DNA of 64,000 bases from Thermanaeromonas toyohensis ToBE (lineage in GTDB: Bacteria > Bacillota > DSM-521 > Neomoorellales > Neomoorellaceae): contig NZ_LT838272.1 of assembly GCF_900176005.1 (NCBI RefSeq), positions 62,001 to 126,000 on the forward strand, given 5' to 3'. The notes beneath the pieces were generated by a model. The model was not told the DNA's origin. It did no database searches and worked only from the letters and a program-made list of their open reading frames with translations. Both the position numbers and the translations under genes were made by a program. How positions within the stretch are numbered: the first letter of the stretch is position 1; the number at the start of each line of letters is the position of its first letter. Below, piece by piece: positions 57,105 to 64,000 of this stretch.

Positions 57105-57745
57105 AGGGTGTTTTTATCACCTTTGAAGGCCCGGACGGTGCTGGTAAGACCACCCAGCTGAACCTCCTGGCCAACCACTTACAGCAAGAAGGATATAAAG
57201 TGTTATGCACACGGGAGCCTGGGGGGACTCCTTTGGCCGAGGATATCCGTAGGATCCTCCTTTCTCCTTGGGAGGAAGAGATATATGGGCTTACGGAGGT
57301 TTTTCTTTACGCTGCTAGCCGTGTCCAGCATGTAAAGAAAAAGATCTTACCTGCTTTGGCTGAGGGGAAGGTAGTACTCTGCGATCGTTTTACCGATTCT
57401 ACCTTGGCTTACCAAGGTTATGGCCGGGGTATAGAACTGGAACTGCTTCATAGACTTAACGACCTGGCCACCGGTGGCTTGAAACCTGCGGTTACCTTAC
57501 TACTCGATTTACCCCCGGAAGAGGGGTTGCGGCGTGGTAAAAAAGGAGGAGGGGGAACAAGGATGGACAGGTTAGAACAGGAGGATTTGACTTTCCACTA
57601 TAGAGTAAGGCAGGGATTCCTGGCCCTTGCCCGGCAAGAGCCTAGGCGTATAAAAATTATAGATGCCCGGCAACCCGTGGAAAAGGTTTTCGCTGAAGTA
57701 CTAGCCGCTGTATCACCTTGGCTTTGGAGGGCTAATTTTGAGTGA
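57101..57745 (+). CDS. tmk: thymidylate kinase
   Basis: Tmk (214 aa) phosphorylates dTMP to dTDP. P-loop FEGPDGAGKTTQ, DR motif LCDRFTDSTLAYQGYGRG and a Gly-rich lid before MDRLEQED are visible. It starts in an ATGA overlap with the decarboxylase gene and overlaps holB by eight bases. Confidence 0.95.
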   Translation: MKGVFITFEGPDGAGKTTQLNLLANHLQQEGYKVLCTREPGGTPLAEDIRRILLSPWEEEIYGLTEVFLYAASRVQHVKKKILPALAEGKVVLCDRFTDSTLAYQGYGRGIELELLHRLNDLATGGLKPAVTLLLDLPPEEGLRRGKKGGGGTRMDRLEQEDLTFHYRVRQGFLALARQEPRRIKIIDARQPVEKVFAEVLAAVSPWLWRANFE

Positions 57746-58585
57746 AAAGCTAGAAATCCTTCCAGCTCAACAATTGGAACAAGCCTTGGCTATAGGCCGC
57801 CTAAGCCATGCTTATCTCCTGGTGGGCGGCACCCCGGAAGAGAAACTGGAAACAGCCCGCCGGATGGCGGCAGCCTTAAATTGTACGGCCAGGCGAGAAG
57901 GCCGGGCTTGCGGCCTTTGCCCTTCCTGCCGGCAAGTGTTTAGTGGAAACCACCCGGACTTTCACTATCTTGAGCCTCGCGGGGCTAGCTTAAAGATAGA
58001 CCAAGTACGCAAATTAGAGATAGAGCTAAAACTTAAAGCTTTCCAAGGAAGGGCCAAGGTGGCGGTTCTCAATAGGGTAGAGGATCTTACTTTAGAAGCA
58101 GCTAACTGCCTGCTAAAAATATTGGAAGAGCCTCCTCCTAACGTATATTTTTTCTTCTGGCGACCCAGCCGGATGCGGTTTTACCCACAATTTGCTCCCG
58201 TTGTCAGATCCTTTATTTCCCCTCCCAGGGGTTCCCTTCTGTTGGGTGGCTTTACTGGCAAGAGATCCTAGCCTCTGATCTTCGCCGGCTGATGTTAGAA
58301 ATTTTACCCCGCCTGGAAAAGGAGGAAGATATCCTAGCTATAGTAGAGGGCTTGAGTTTGGCCTGCCGGGAACACCTGGTATGGGAGCTTACGGGTGAGG
58401 AGAGACTAATGCTTACGTATAAAGACCTACCGGGAAACCGGCGAGTAGCTCCAGCTGCCTTATGGAGGTGCTACCAGCATTTGAGCCGGGCGCGAGTTTA
58501 TCTTGAGCAGAACGCTAACCGTCGCCTGGTTTTAGAGGTCACTCTCCTTAACCTTTACCGGGAGTTAACTTCTAGATCCCTATAG
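57738..58585 (+). CDS. holB: DNA polymerase III subunit delta', interrupted by a frameshift at T6
   Basis: Delta' completes the clamp loader with DnaX and HolA. The first frame (TTG 57738 to stop 58271) encodes LSHAYLLVGGTPEEKLETA, the zinc cysteines (CTARREGRACGLCPSC) and LKILEEPPPNVYFF, then becomes nonsense. The -1 frame continues at 58154 as LLATQPDAVLPTICSRCQIL and runs to 58585 with a normal C-terminal domain. The joined protein is about 282 aa. The junction is T6C at 58148-58154, phased as U UUU UUC. It may be programmed, a real mutation or a sequencing error. Confidence 0.85.
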
Positions 58586-58656
58586 GCTGGGGAAGCTCTA
58601 GACTGTTTTTAAGATCTTTGGTAAAAGTTACTAGACTAAGAAAGAAGGGGAAAAGA

Positions 58657-59457
58657 TTGGCTATTGTAGTAGGAGTGAGGTTTAAAAAGGCAGGCAAGAT
58701 ATATTATTTCAGTCCTGGAAGTTTAGAGTTAAAGGTGGGAGATAAGGTAATAGTAGAGACAGCACGGGGATTGGAATACGGCGAAGTGGTGGTGGGTCCT
58801 CGGGACGTGCCGGAGGAAGAGATTGTACCTCCTCTTAAACCGGTACTCCGGCGGGCCACCCCTGCCGATGAGGAACAAGTTAAGAAGAACAGGGAAGGGG
58901 AGCGGGAGGCTTGGGTCATTTGCCAACAGAAGATAGATGAGCATGGCCTACCCATGAAACTAGTTGATGTAGAGTTTACCTTTGATGGCAGCAAGATAAT
59001 TTTTTATTTTACTGCCGAGGGCAGGGTAGACTTCCGGGAGCTTGTGCGGGATCTGGCCGCCATCTTCCGCACGCGTATAGAGCTACGCCAGATCGGGGTA
59101 CGGGATGAAGCTAAAATCTTAGGGGGCTTAGGTTGCTGCGGGCGGGAAATCTGTTGTGCCACTTTCCTGGGCGAGTTTCAACCTGTCTCCATCCGCATGG
59201 CCAAGGATCAGTGCCTTTCCTTAAATCCTAGCAAAATATCTGGTTTGTGCGGACGCCTTATGTGTTGTTTGCGCTTTGAGGATCATATTTATCAAGAAGC
59301 CAAGCCCTTTTATCCTGAGATCGGAGACCGGGTTAAGACCCCCTTGGGTGAGGGGGAGGTGAGTTCCCTTAATATTCTTAAGGGTACGGTGGTAGTAGAA
59401 CTGCCCGAACGAGGAGTAGTGGAATTTCGTAGGGAGGAAGTTGAGGAAATTGAGTGA
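58657..59457 (+). CDS. ricT: PSP1-domain regulatory iron-sulfur protein RicT
   Basis: RicT/YaaT (266 aa) forms a complex with RicA and RicF that in B. subtilis promotes RNase Y-dependent mRNA maturation and Spo0A phosphorelay activity. It has VVGVRFKKAGKIYYFSPG at the start and a cysteine-rich region GGLGCCGREICCATFLGEF and LCGRLMCCLRFE that binds an iron-sulfur cluster. TTG 58657 is seven bases from AAGAAGGGG; an earlier TTG 58618 is in frame. Confidence 0.92.
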   Translation: MAIVVGVRFKKAGKIYYFSPGSLELKVGDKVIVETARGLEYGEVVVGPRDVPEEEIVPPLKPVLRRATPADEEQVKKNREGEREAWVICQQKIDEHGLPMKLVDVEFTFDGSKIIFYFTAEGRVDFRELVRDLAAIFRTRIELRQIGVRDEAKILGGLGCCGREICCATFLGEFQPVSIRMAKDQCLSLNPSKISGLCGRLMCCLRFEDHIYQEAKPFYPEIGDRVKTPLGEGEVSSLNILKGTVVVELPERGVVEFRREEVEEIE

Positions 59458-59743
59458 ATTAAGCCCACAAGATACGTTAATGGCCGCCCTGGCCGGGTTA
59501 GAGGTCAAGGTAGCCGAGATACAACGGGAATTAAGGAGGCTTAAAACCCTGGCCCGAAATCTGGAAGAGGAGAACAGCAGGCTCCGAACTTGGCTCGTGG
59601 AAGCTACTTCTGGATTTAAAGGAGAGGACAAGCTACGCCTTCTTTATGATCAGGGCTACCATATTTGCCCGGCCCAGTTCGGCCGGGTAAGGGGTACCGA
59701 GGGGTGTCTTTTTTGCCATAGTTTCCTGGAGAAGAGGGGATAA
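59441..59743 (+). CDS. yabA: replication initiation control protein YabA
   Basis: A 100-residue protein with an N-terminal coiled coil (VKVAEIQRELRRLKTLARNL) and a C-terminal zinc site (HICPAQFG and CLFCHSFL). YabA binds DnaA and DnaN to limit over-initiation. It overlaps ricT by 17 bases. Confidence 0.9.
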   Translation: MRKLSELSPQDTLMAALAGLEVKVAEIQRELRRLKTLARNLEEENSRLRTWLVEATSGFKGEDKLRLLYDQGYHICPAQFGRVRGTEGCLFCHSFLEKRG

Positions 59744-59745
59744 AC

Positions 59746-60576
59746 TTGGCGGGTCACCTTTTCTTGGTAGGCACTCCTTTAGGAAACCTGGAGGACATAA
59801 CTTTAAGGGCCTTAAGGGTTTTAAAAGAGGTAGACCTTATCGCTGCTGAGGACACCCGTAGGACCCGGGAATTGCTTTCTTACTATAACATCCACAAACC
59901 CCTTACCAGCTTTCACCAACATAATCGTAAAGAGAAAGGCCCGGTCCTCATCCGGCTGCTTAAGGAAGGGAAGGATATAGCTTTAGTTACAGATGCAGGC
60001 ATGCCTGGTATTTCGGACCCCGGGGAGGATTTGGTGCGGGAAGCTTTAAAAGCTGATATAGAAGTAGTTCCGGTCCCAGGCCCTAGCGCAGTCATCACCG
60101 CTTTAGTTGTTTCCGGTCTACCTACCAGGAGGTTTGTCTTCGAAGGTTTTCTTCCCCGTAAGGGCAAGGAAAGGCAAGAAAGGATCGCAGAGCTAGCTAC
60201 CGAGCAAAGAACCCTGGTTTTGTTTGAAGCCCCCCACCGCTTGAGCCGTACCTTACGGGAGCTGCTAGAGGCCTGGGGTGACCGCATGGTGGCTGTAGGT
60301 CGAGAGCTCACCAAAAAGTTTGAAACAGTTTTCCGGGGGACCTTGCACACAGCTTTGCAGTATTTCGAGGAGAATCCTCCCCGGGGAGAATGTACCTTGG
60401 TAGTGGCAGGAGCCCCTAAAGAAGCTCCAGCCTTCATCCCCGAGGAAGCGGTCCTCTTGGTGGAAGCCTTACAAAAGGCAGGGCGGCCGCGCAAAGAAGC
60501 CTTGGCTCAAGTAGCCAGGTTTTACGGCCGCCCCCGGCGGGAGATTTATAAAGCCTGTCTTCTTAAGAAGGCCTAA
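59746..60576 (+). CDS. rsmI: 16S rRNA 2'-O-ribose C1402 methyltransferase
   Basis: RsmI (276 aa) methylates C1402 in the P site. It shows LFLVGTPLGNLEDITLRALR, AAEDTRRTRELLSYY, VTDAGMPGISDPG and GFLPRKGKERQ. TTG 59746 is three bases after yabA. It ends in a four-base convergent overlap with abrB. Confidence 0.95.
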   Translation: MAGHLFLVGTPLGNLEDITLRALRVLKEVDLIAAEDTRRTRELLSYYNIHKPLTSFHQHNRKEKGPVLIRLLKEGKDIALVTDAGMPGISDPGEDLVREALKADIEVVPVPGPSAVITALVVSGLPTRRFVFEGFLPRKGKERQERIAELATEQRTLVLFEAPHRLSRTLRELLEAWGDRMVAVGRELTKKFETVFRGTLHTALQYFEENPPRGECTLVVAGAPKEAPAFIPEEAVLLVEALQKAGRPRKEALAQVARFYGRPRREIYKACLLKKA

Positions 60577-60824
60577 ACAGCTATAGAGCTCATAGCTTGG
60601 GCACAATCCCGGCACACGTTTTTACCCCGGAAATTGGTTACGTTCTCAGCATTTCCGCAGAATACGCAGGCCGGCTCATATTTTTTAAGGATTATCTTTT
60701 CCTGGTCCACATAGATTTCCAGGGCATCCTTTTCTTCAATCCCTAGAGTACGCCGCAGCTCAATAGGGATTACGATCCGGCCTAGCTCGTCTACTTTACG
60801 CACAACTCCAGTGGATTTCAACAT
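60573..60824 (-). CDS. abrB: AbrB-family transition-state regulator
   Basis: An 83-residue regulator: swapped-hairpin DNA-binding domain (STGVVRKVDELGRIVIPIEL) and a C-terminal segment with two CxxC pairs (CVFC, CRDC), the clostridial zinc-ribbon variant. It is encoded divergently from metG, and the 186-bp intergenic region serves both. Confidence 0.92.
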   Translation of the reverse strand: MLKSTGVVRKVDELGRIVIPIELRRTLGIEEKDALEIYVDQEKIILKKYEPACVFCGNAENVTNFRGKNVCRDCAQAMSSIAV

Positions 60825-60948
60825 GGCTCTCCTCCCCCTTTCTTTCTACATGTTTCGACATTCTATCTACATGGTACCACCTTTTCCATTTCTAGTAAAC
60901 TCGAAGGAAGGGGGAAAAACGGCTATTTTGACCCTTTATAGCCAAAAC

Positions 60949-60977
60949 TTGACAGATTGCGGCCGCAAATTTATAAT
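60949..60977 (+). promoter_or_regulatory. metG promoter with a palindrome in its spacer
   Basis: TTGACA (60949) and TATAAT (60972), both perfect, 17-base spacer. The spacer contains TTGCGGCCGCAA (60957-60968), a 12-bp perfect palindrome placed where a repressor would block RNA polymerase. Confidence 0.85.
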
Positions 60978-61010
60978 AACTCCTGAATTCGCAGAAAGGA
61001 GACGCCTTAG

Positions 61011-62933
61011 ATGGGGGAGAAGGTTTTTTACGTCACTACCCCGATTTATTATCCTAGCGATCGCCTGCATATAGGCCATGCCCTTACCACTACCATGGCC
61101 GATACCCTGGCCAGGTACAAGAGGATGCGTGGCTATGATGTGTATTTCCTTACAGGTTCCGATGAGCATGGCCAGAAAATCCAGCGTAAAGCCCGGGAAG
61201 CGGGCCTTGCGCCCAAAGCCTATGTAGATCGTATTGTAGCCACCTTTAAAGAGCTCTGGCGAAGGTTAGATATCTCTTATGACGATTTCATACGTACCAC
61301 TGAGGAACGCCACAAGAGGGTAGTACAGGAGCTTTTCCGCCGGATATACGAAAAAGGGGATATTTATAAATCCCAATACGAGGGCTGGTACTGTACCCCT
61401 TGTGAGACCTTCTGGACAGAGCGGCAATTAAAAGACGGCAACTGCCCGGACTGCGGCCGGCCGGTAGAGCTAGTAAAAGAGGAAAGCTATTTCTTCCGCA
61501 TGAGTAAATATGCGGACCAGCTCCTTAAGTACATTGAAGAACATCCCGAATTCATCCAGCCGCCCTCCCGGCGTAATGAGATGATAAACTTTATCAAGGG
61601 AGGACTGGAGGATCTCTGTATCTCCCGGACCACCTTTGACTGGGGTATCCCTGTCCCCATAGATCCTAAACATGTGATCTATGTATGGTTTGATGCCTTG
61701 ACTAACTATATTTCGGCCTTAGGTTACGGGACGGAAGACGACAGCCTCTTTAAGAGATACTGGCCAGCGGTTGTCCACTTGGTAGGCAAGGATATTGTCC
61801 GTTTCCACACTGTTATCTGGCCTACTATCCTTATGGCTGCCGGCATAGATCCCCCCCGGAAAGTTTTTGGACACGGGTGGCTCCTGGTGGAAGGGGGAAA
61901 GATGTCCAAATCCAAGGGTAATGTCGTGGATCCCATGGTCCTTATCGACCGTTACGGCTCTGATGCTATTAGGTATTTTCTTTTAAGGGAGATGCCTTAT
62001 GGCGGTGATGGTTATTATTCTGAGGAGGCCCTGATCCAGCGCTTTAATAGCGACCTGGCCAATGATTACGGTAATCTTTTGAGCCGTACGGTGGCCATGA
62101 TCGAGAAATTCTGCGCTGGCGTTATCCCACCACCTTCAGGAGAAGAAGAGGAGCTAGACTGGGAACTTAAAAAACTAGCTGCGAAAACTCCGGCCGAGGT
62201 AGAAGAGGCGCTAGAGAATTTCGAGTTTGCGCGGGCCTTAAGCTCTATATGGCAGCTTATAGGCCGGGCCAATAAATACATTGAAGAGACGGCTCCCTGG
62301 GCCTTGGCCAGGGATCCGGAAAAGAGATCGCGCCTTAATACTGTCCTTTACAACTTAGCTGAGGCTATACGCCAGGCTACAGTCTTATGCTCACCCTTCA
62401 TGCCTGGTGTACCACCCCGGGTATGGGAGCAGCTAGGTATTAAAGACGTTGTCCATATCCACACCTGGGACAGCCTTAAAACCTGGGGAGGTATTCCCGC
62501 AGGTAGGCGAGTAAAACGAGGAGCTCCCCTATTCCCCCGGATAGAACTAGAAAAGGAGGACAGTGAGGGTGGAGAAACCCTCCAAGTAGAAGCCCGGAAG
62601 GAAGAAGTGGGTGAAGTCACCATAGAAGAATTTTCCCGCTTACAGCTTAAAGTGGCTGAGGTAATAGCGGCAGAAAAGGTCCCTCAAACTGACAAGCTTT
62701 TAAAGCTTGAGGTAGATCTGGGAGGAGAAAGGCGTACGGTGGTGGCTGGCCTGGCCAGGCATTATCAGCCAGAGGAGCTTGTAGGGAAAAAAGTGGTGCT
62801 GGTGGCCAACCTAAAACCGGCCAAATTGCGCGGGATCGTGTCCCAGGGCATGGTACTTGCGGCTGTGGATGGTGATAATTTAAGCCTCATTATCCCAGAA
62901 AGGAATATAAACCCCGGCGCCCAGGTCCGGTAA
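61011..62933 (+). CDS. metG: methionyl-tRNA synthetase
   Basis: MetRS (640 aa) charges tRNA-Met. HIGH is at residues 20-23, a CxxC...CxxC zinc site (CTPCETF, CPDCGRP) at about 128-150 and KMSKSKG near 297. The C-terminal EMAP-II-like tRNA-binding domain (residues about 540-640, LKVAEVIAAEKVPQTDKLLK) is fused. ATG 61011 follows AAAGGAG. Confidence 0.97.
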   Translation: MGEKVFYVTTPIYYPSDRLHIGHALTTTMADTLARYKRMRGYDVYFLTGSDEHGQKIQRKAREAGLAPKAYVDRIVATFKELWRRLDISYDDFIRTTEERHKRVVQELFRRIYEKGDIYKSQYEGWYCTPCETFWTERQLKDGNCPDCGRPVELVKEESYFFRMSKYADQLLKYIEEHPEFIQPPSRRNEMINFIKGGLEDLCISRTTFDWGIPVPIDPKHVIYVWFDALTNYISALGYGTEDDSLFKRYWPAVVHLVGKDIVRFHTVIWPTILMAAGIDPPRKVFGHGWLLVEGGKMSKSKGNVVDPMVLIDRYGSDAIRYFLLREMPYGGDGYYSEEALIQRFNSDLANDYGNLLSRTVAMIEKFCAGVIPPPSGEEEELDWELKKLAAKTPAEVEEALENFEFARALSSIWQLIGRANKYIEETAPWALARDPEKRSRLNTVLYNLAEAIRQATVLCSPFMPGVPPRVWEQLGIKDVVHIHTWDSLKTWGGIPAGRRVKRGAPLFPRIELEKEDSEGGETLQVEARKEEVGEVTIEEFSRLQLKVAEVIAAEKVPQTDKLLKLEVDLGGERRTVVAGLARHYQPEELVGKKVVLVANLKPAKLRGIVSQGMVLAAVDGDNLSLIIPERNINPGAQVR

Positions 62934-62950
62934 GGAGGGGGCTTTGTGGT

Positions 62951-63724
62951 ATGAACCGGGAACTTATCGATTCCCATGCCCATCTAAATGATCCTGCCTT
63001 TAGCCCCGATCTTCCGGAAGTGATCGGGCGCCTTAAGCAGGCCGGGGTAGAAGCGGTAATTAATGTGGGATATGATTTGAGATCCTCACGGGAGGCTGTT
63101 GTTCAGGCCCATAACTGGCCTTTTCTTAAAGCTTCGGTGGCCGTCCATCCCCATGAGGCGGCCTCCTTTGACGAGGAAGGTGCCCGGGTTATAAGGTCCT
63201 TAGCTTTAGACCGGGTAGTGGTGGCTGTAGGAGAAACAGGCCTTGATTACTATAGGAATCTCTCCCCCCGGCGCAAGCAGGAAGAGGTTTTCCGCTGGCA
63301 CCTTAATTTAGCTAAACAGCTTAACCTTCCAGTTATAGTCCACGACCGTGAGGCCCATAAGGATATTTTAAGGATATTACGACAGGAAGCTGACGGTCTC
63401 CCAGGGGGAGTGATGCATTGTTTTTCCGGTACCTGGGAGATGGCCCGGGCATTTTTGGACTTAGGTTTCTATATCTCCCTGGCCGGGCCCATTACCTTTA
63501 AAAATGCGGATAACCTCCGGGAGGTGGCGGCCAAGGTACCCTTGGAACGGCTGCTTATCGAGACGGACGCTCCTTACCTTACTCCAGCTCCCTACCGGGG
63601 CCAGCGGAACGAACCGGCTAACTTACGCTTTGTGGCCGAAGGGGTGGCTAGCGCCCGGGGGATACCTGTGGAGGAAGTTATAGAAGCTACCACCCTTAAC
63701 GCCCGCACTCTATTTAGATTGTGA
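62951..63724 (+). CDS. tatD: TatD-family deoxyribonuclease
   Basis: A 257-residue metal-dependent hydrolase with LIDSHAHLND (HxH), VAVHPHEA, VGETGLDYYR, VIVHDREAHKD, MHCFSGTWEMA and ETDAPYLTPAPYRG. TatD proteins act as 3'-5' DNases or RNases. It is 17 bases after metG, the standard pair. Confidence 0.95.
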   Translation: MNRELIDSHAHLNDPAFSPDLPEVIGRLKQAGVEAVINVGYDLRSSREAVVQAHNWPFLKASVAVHPHEAASFDEEGARVIRSLALDRVVVAVGETGLDYYRNLSPRRKQEEVFRWHLNLAKQLNLPVIVHDREAHKDILRILRQEADGLPGGVMHCFSGTWEMARAFLDLGFYISLAGPITFKNADNLREVAAKVPLERLLIETDAPYLTPAPYRGQRNEPANLRFVAEGVASARGIPVEEVIEATTLNARTLFRL

Positions 63725-63741
63725 AAAGGGAAGGCTATAAA

Positions 63742-63776
63742 AACTTAAGGCCCGGTAAAACCCGGGCTTAAGTTTT
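63742..63776 (+). terminator. terminator of the metG-tatD operon
   Basis: AACTTAAGGCCCGG pairs with CCCGGGCTTAAGTT with one bulge, then TTTT. Confidence 0.9.
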
Positions 63777-63810
63777 CGGGCCTAGCTTTATCCCTGTAAG
63801 CATGAGCTTG

Positions 63811-63835
63811 CGGCGGGGTTCCCGCTGGGGTTTTT
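63811..63835 (+). terminator. second terminator-like hairpin
   Basis: CGGCGGG-GTT-CCCGCTG, seven pairs with one wobble, followed by GGGG and TTTTT. It may end a short transcript or reinforce the one above. From 63836 to 64000 I see no gene; there is a weak CTGGA/TCCAG hairpin and the region may be the leader of the next gene outside the window. Confidence 0.6.
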
Positions 63836-64000
63836 CTCTTTGCTGTCGTAGGTTTAAAGTATAAATTTATGGCAATAATAGTAAGCGCCGGTATTAGGGA
63901 ATAGCTAGTAGCTTAACCCCTAACTGGACGAAGGGCTTTAGTCTGGAGTGGAAATTCCAGGCAGATTTGGCTAAGAAGCCTTTCAAGTCATAAGAATCAT

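Noticed and set aside
63836-64000. Possible riboswitch leader at the window end
   Set aside because: I could not match it to the c-di-AMP or any other consensus; only weak hairpins are present and the downstream gene is not visible.

Overview
The window looks like chromosome from a thermophilic, spore-forming, anaerobic Firmicute of the Moorella/Thermanaeromonas type. This is inferred, not searched. The evidence is the clostridial gene order (adk-map-KOW-infA inside the ribosomal supercluster; tadA-SRP RNA-dnaX-ebfC-recR-yaaL-bofA; tmk-holB-ricT-yabA-rsmI-abrB-metG-tatD), a zinc-type S14, the SCIFF peptide with its radical SAM maturase, the sporulation protein BofA, and two separate pyruvate/2-oxoacid:ferredoxin oxidoreductases. 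Start codons are often GTG or TTG, and Shine-Dalgarno sites are strong.

Layout. 1-19441: S10-spc-alpha ribosomal supercluster with secY, adk, map, infA, rpoA, an ECF-transporter energising module (ecfA-ecfA-ecfT), truA, rplM and rpsI. 19497-27613: SCIFF peptide and maturase, a LysM/G5/M23 cell-wall hydrolase, trxB, a copZ-type metal chaperone behind a CsoR-like operator, a membrane-anchored zinc peptidase, a Cys/His micro-gene behind a second near-identical operator, htrA and rlmH. 27829-32868: tRNA locus with four serine and two arginine tRNAs, tadA, SRP RNA, then dnaX-ebfC-recR-yaaL-bofA.

32899-41492 is an alanine locus. A sigma-54-dependent activator (ACT-PAS-AAA-Fis) sits between two outward-facing units: alanine dehydrogenase with a D-threonine aldolase-like enzyme on the minus strand, and a Na+:alanine symporter, alanine racemase and Na+/H+ antiporter-like protein on the plus strand. 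Both units are preceded by textbook -24/-12 promoters. 41773-50100 carries single-chain PFOR, a formyltransferase resembling the 10-formyl-THF hydrolase domain, and a four-subunit 2-oxoacid oxidoreductase (G-D-A-B). 50470-54597 is a glycolate/D-lactate oxidase-like triad behind a GntR-type palindrome. 54689-63724 holds a polysaccharide deacetylase, an Orn/Lys/Arg decarboxylase and the tmk-to-tatD block.

The points most worth following are: holB, broken in frame exactly at a correctly phased U_UUU_UUC slippery site; a SCIFF peptide with five instead of six cysteines; two near-identical CsoR-like operators, one of which precedes a 20-codon Cys/His peptide gene; the sigma-54 alanine regulon; tadA running into a tRNA-Ser gene; and two genes (ecfT and the decarboxylase) with no normal start codon where one is expected.
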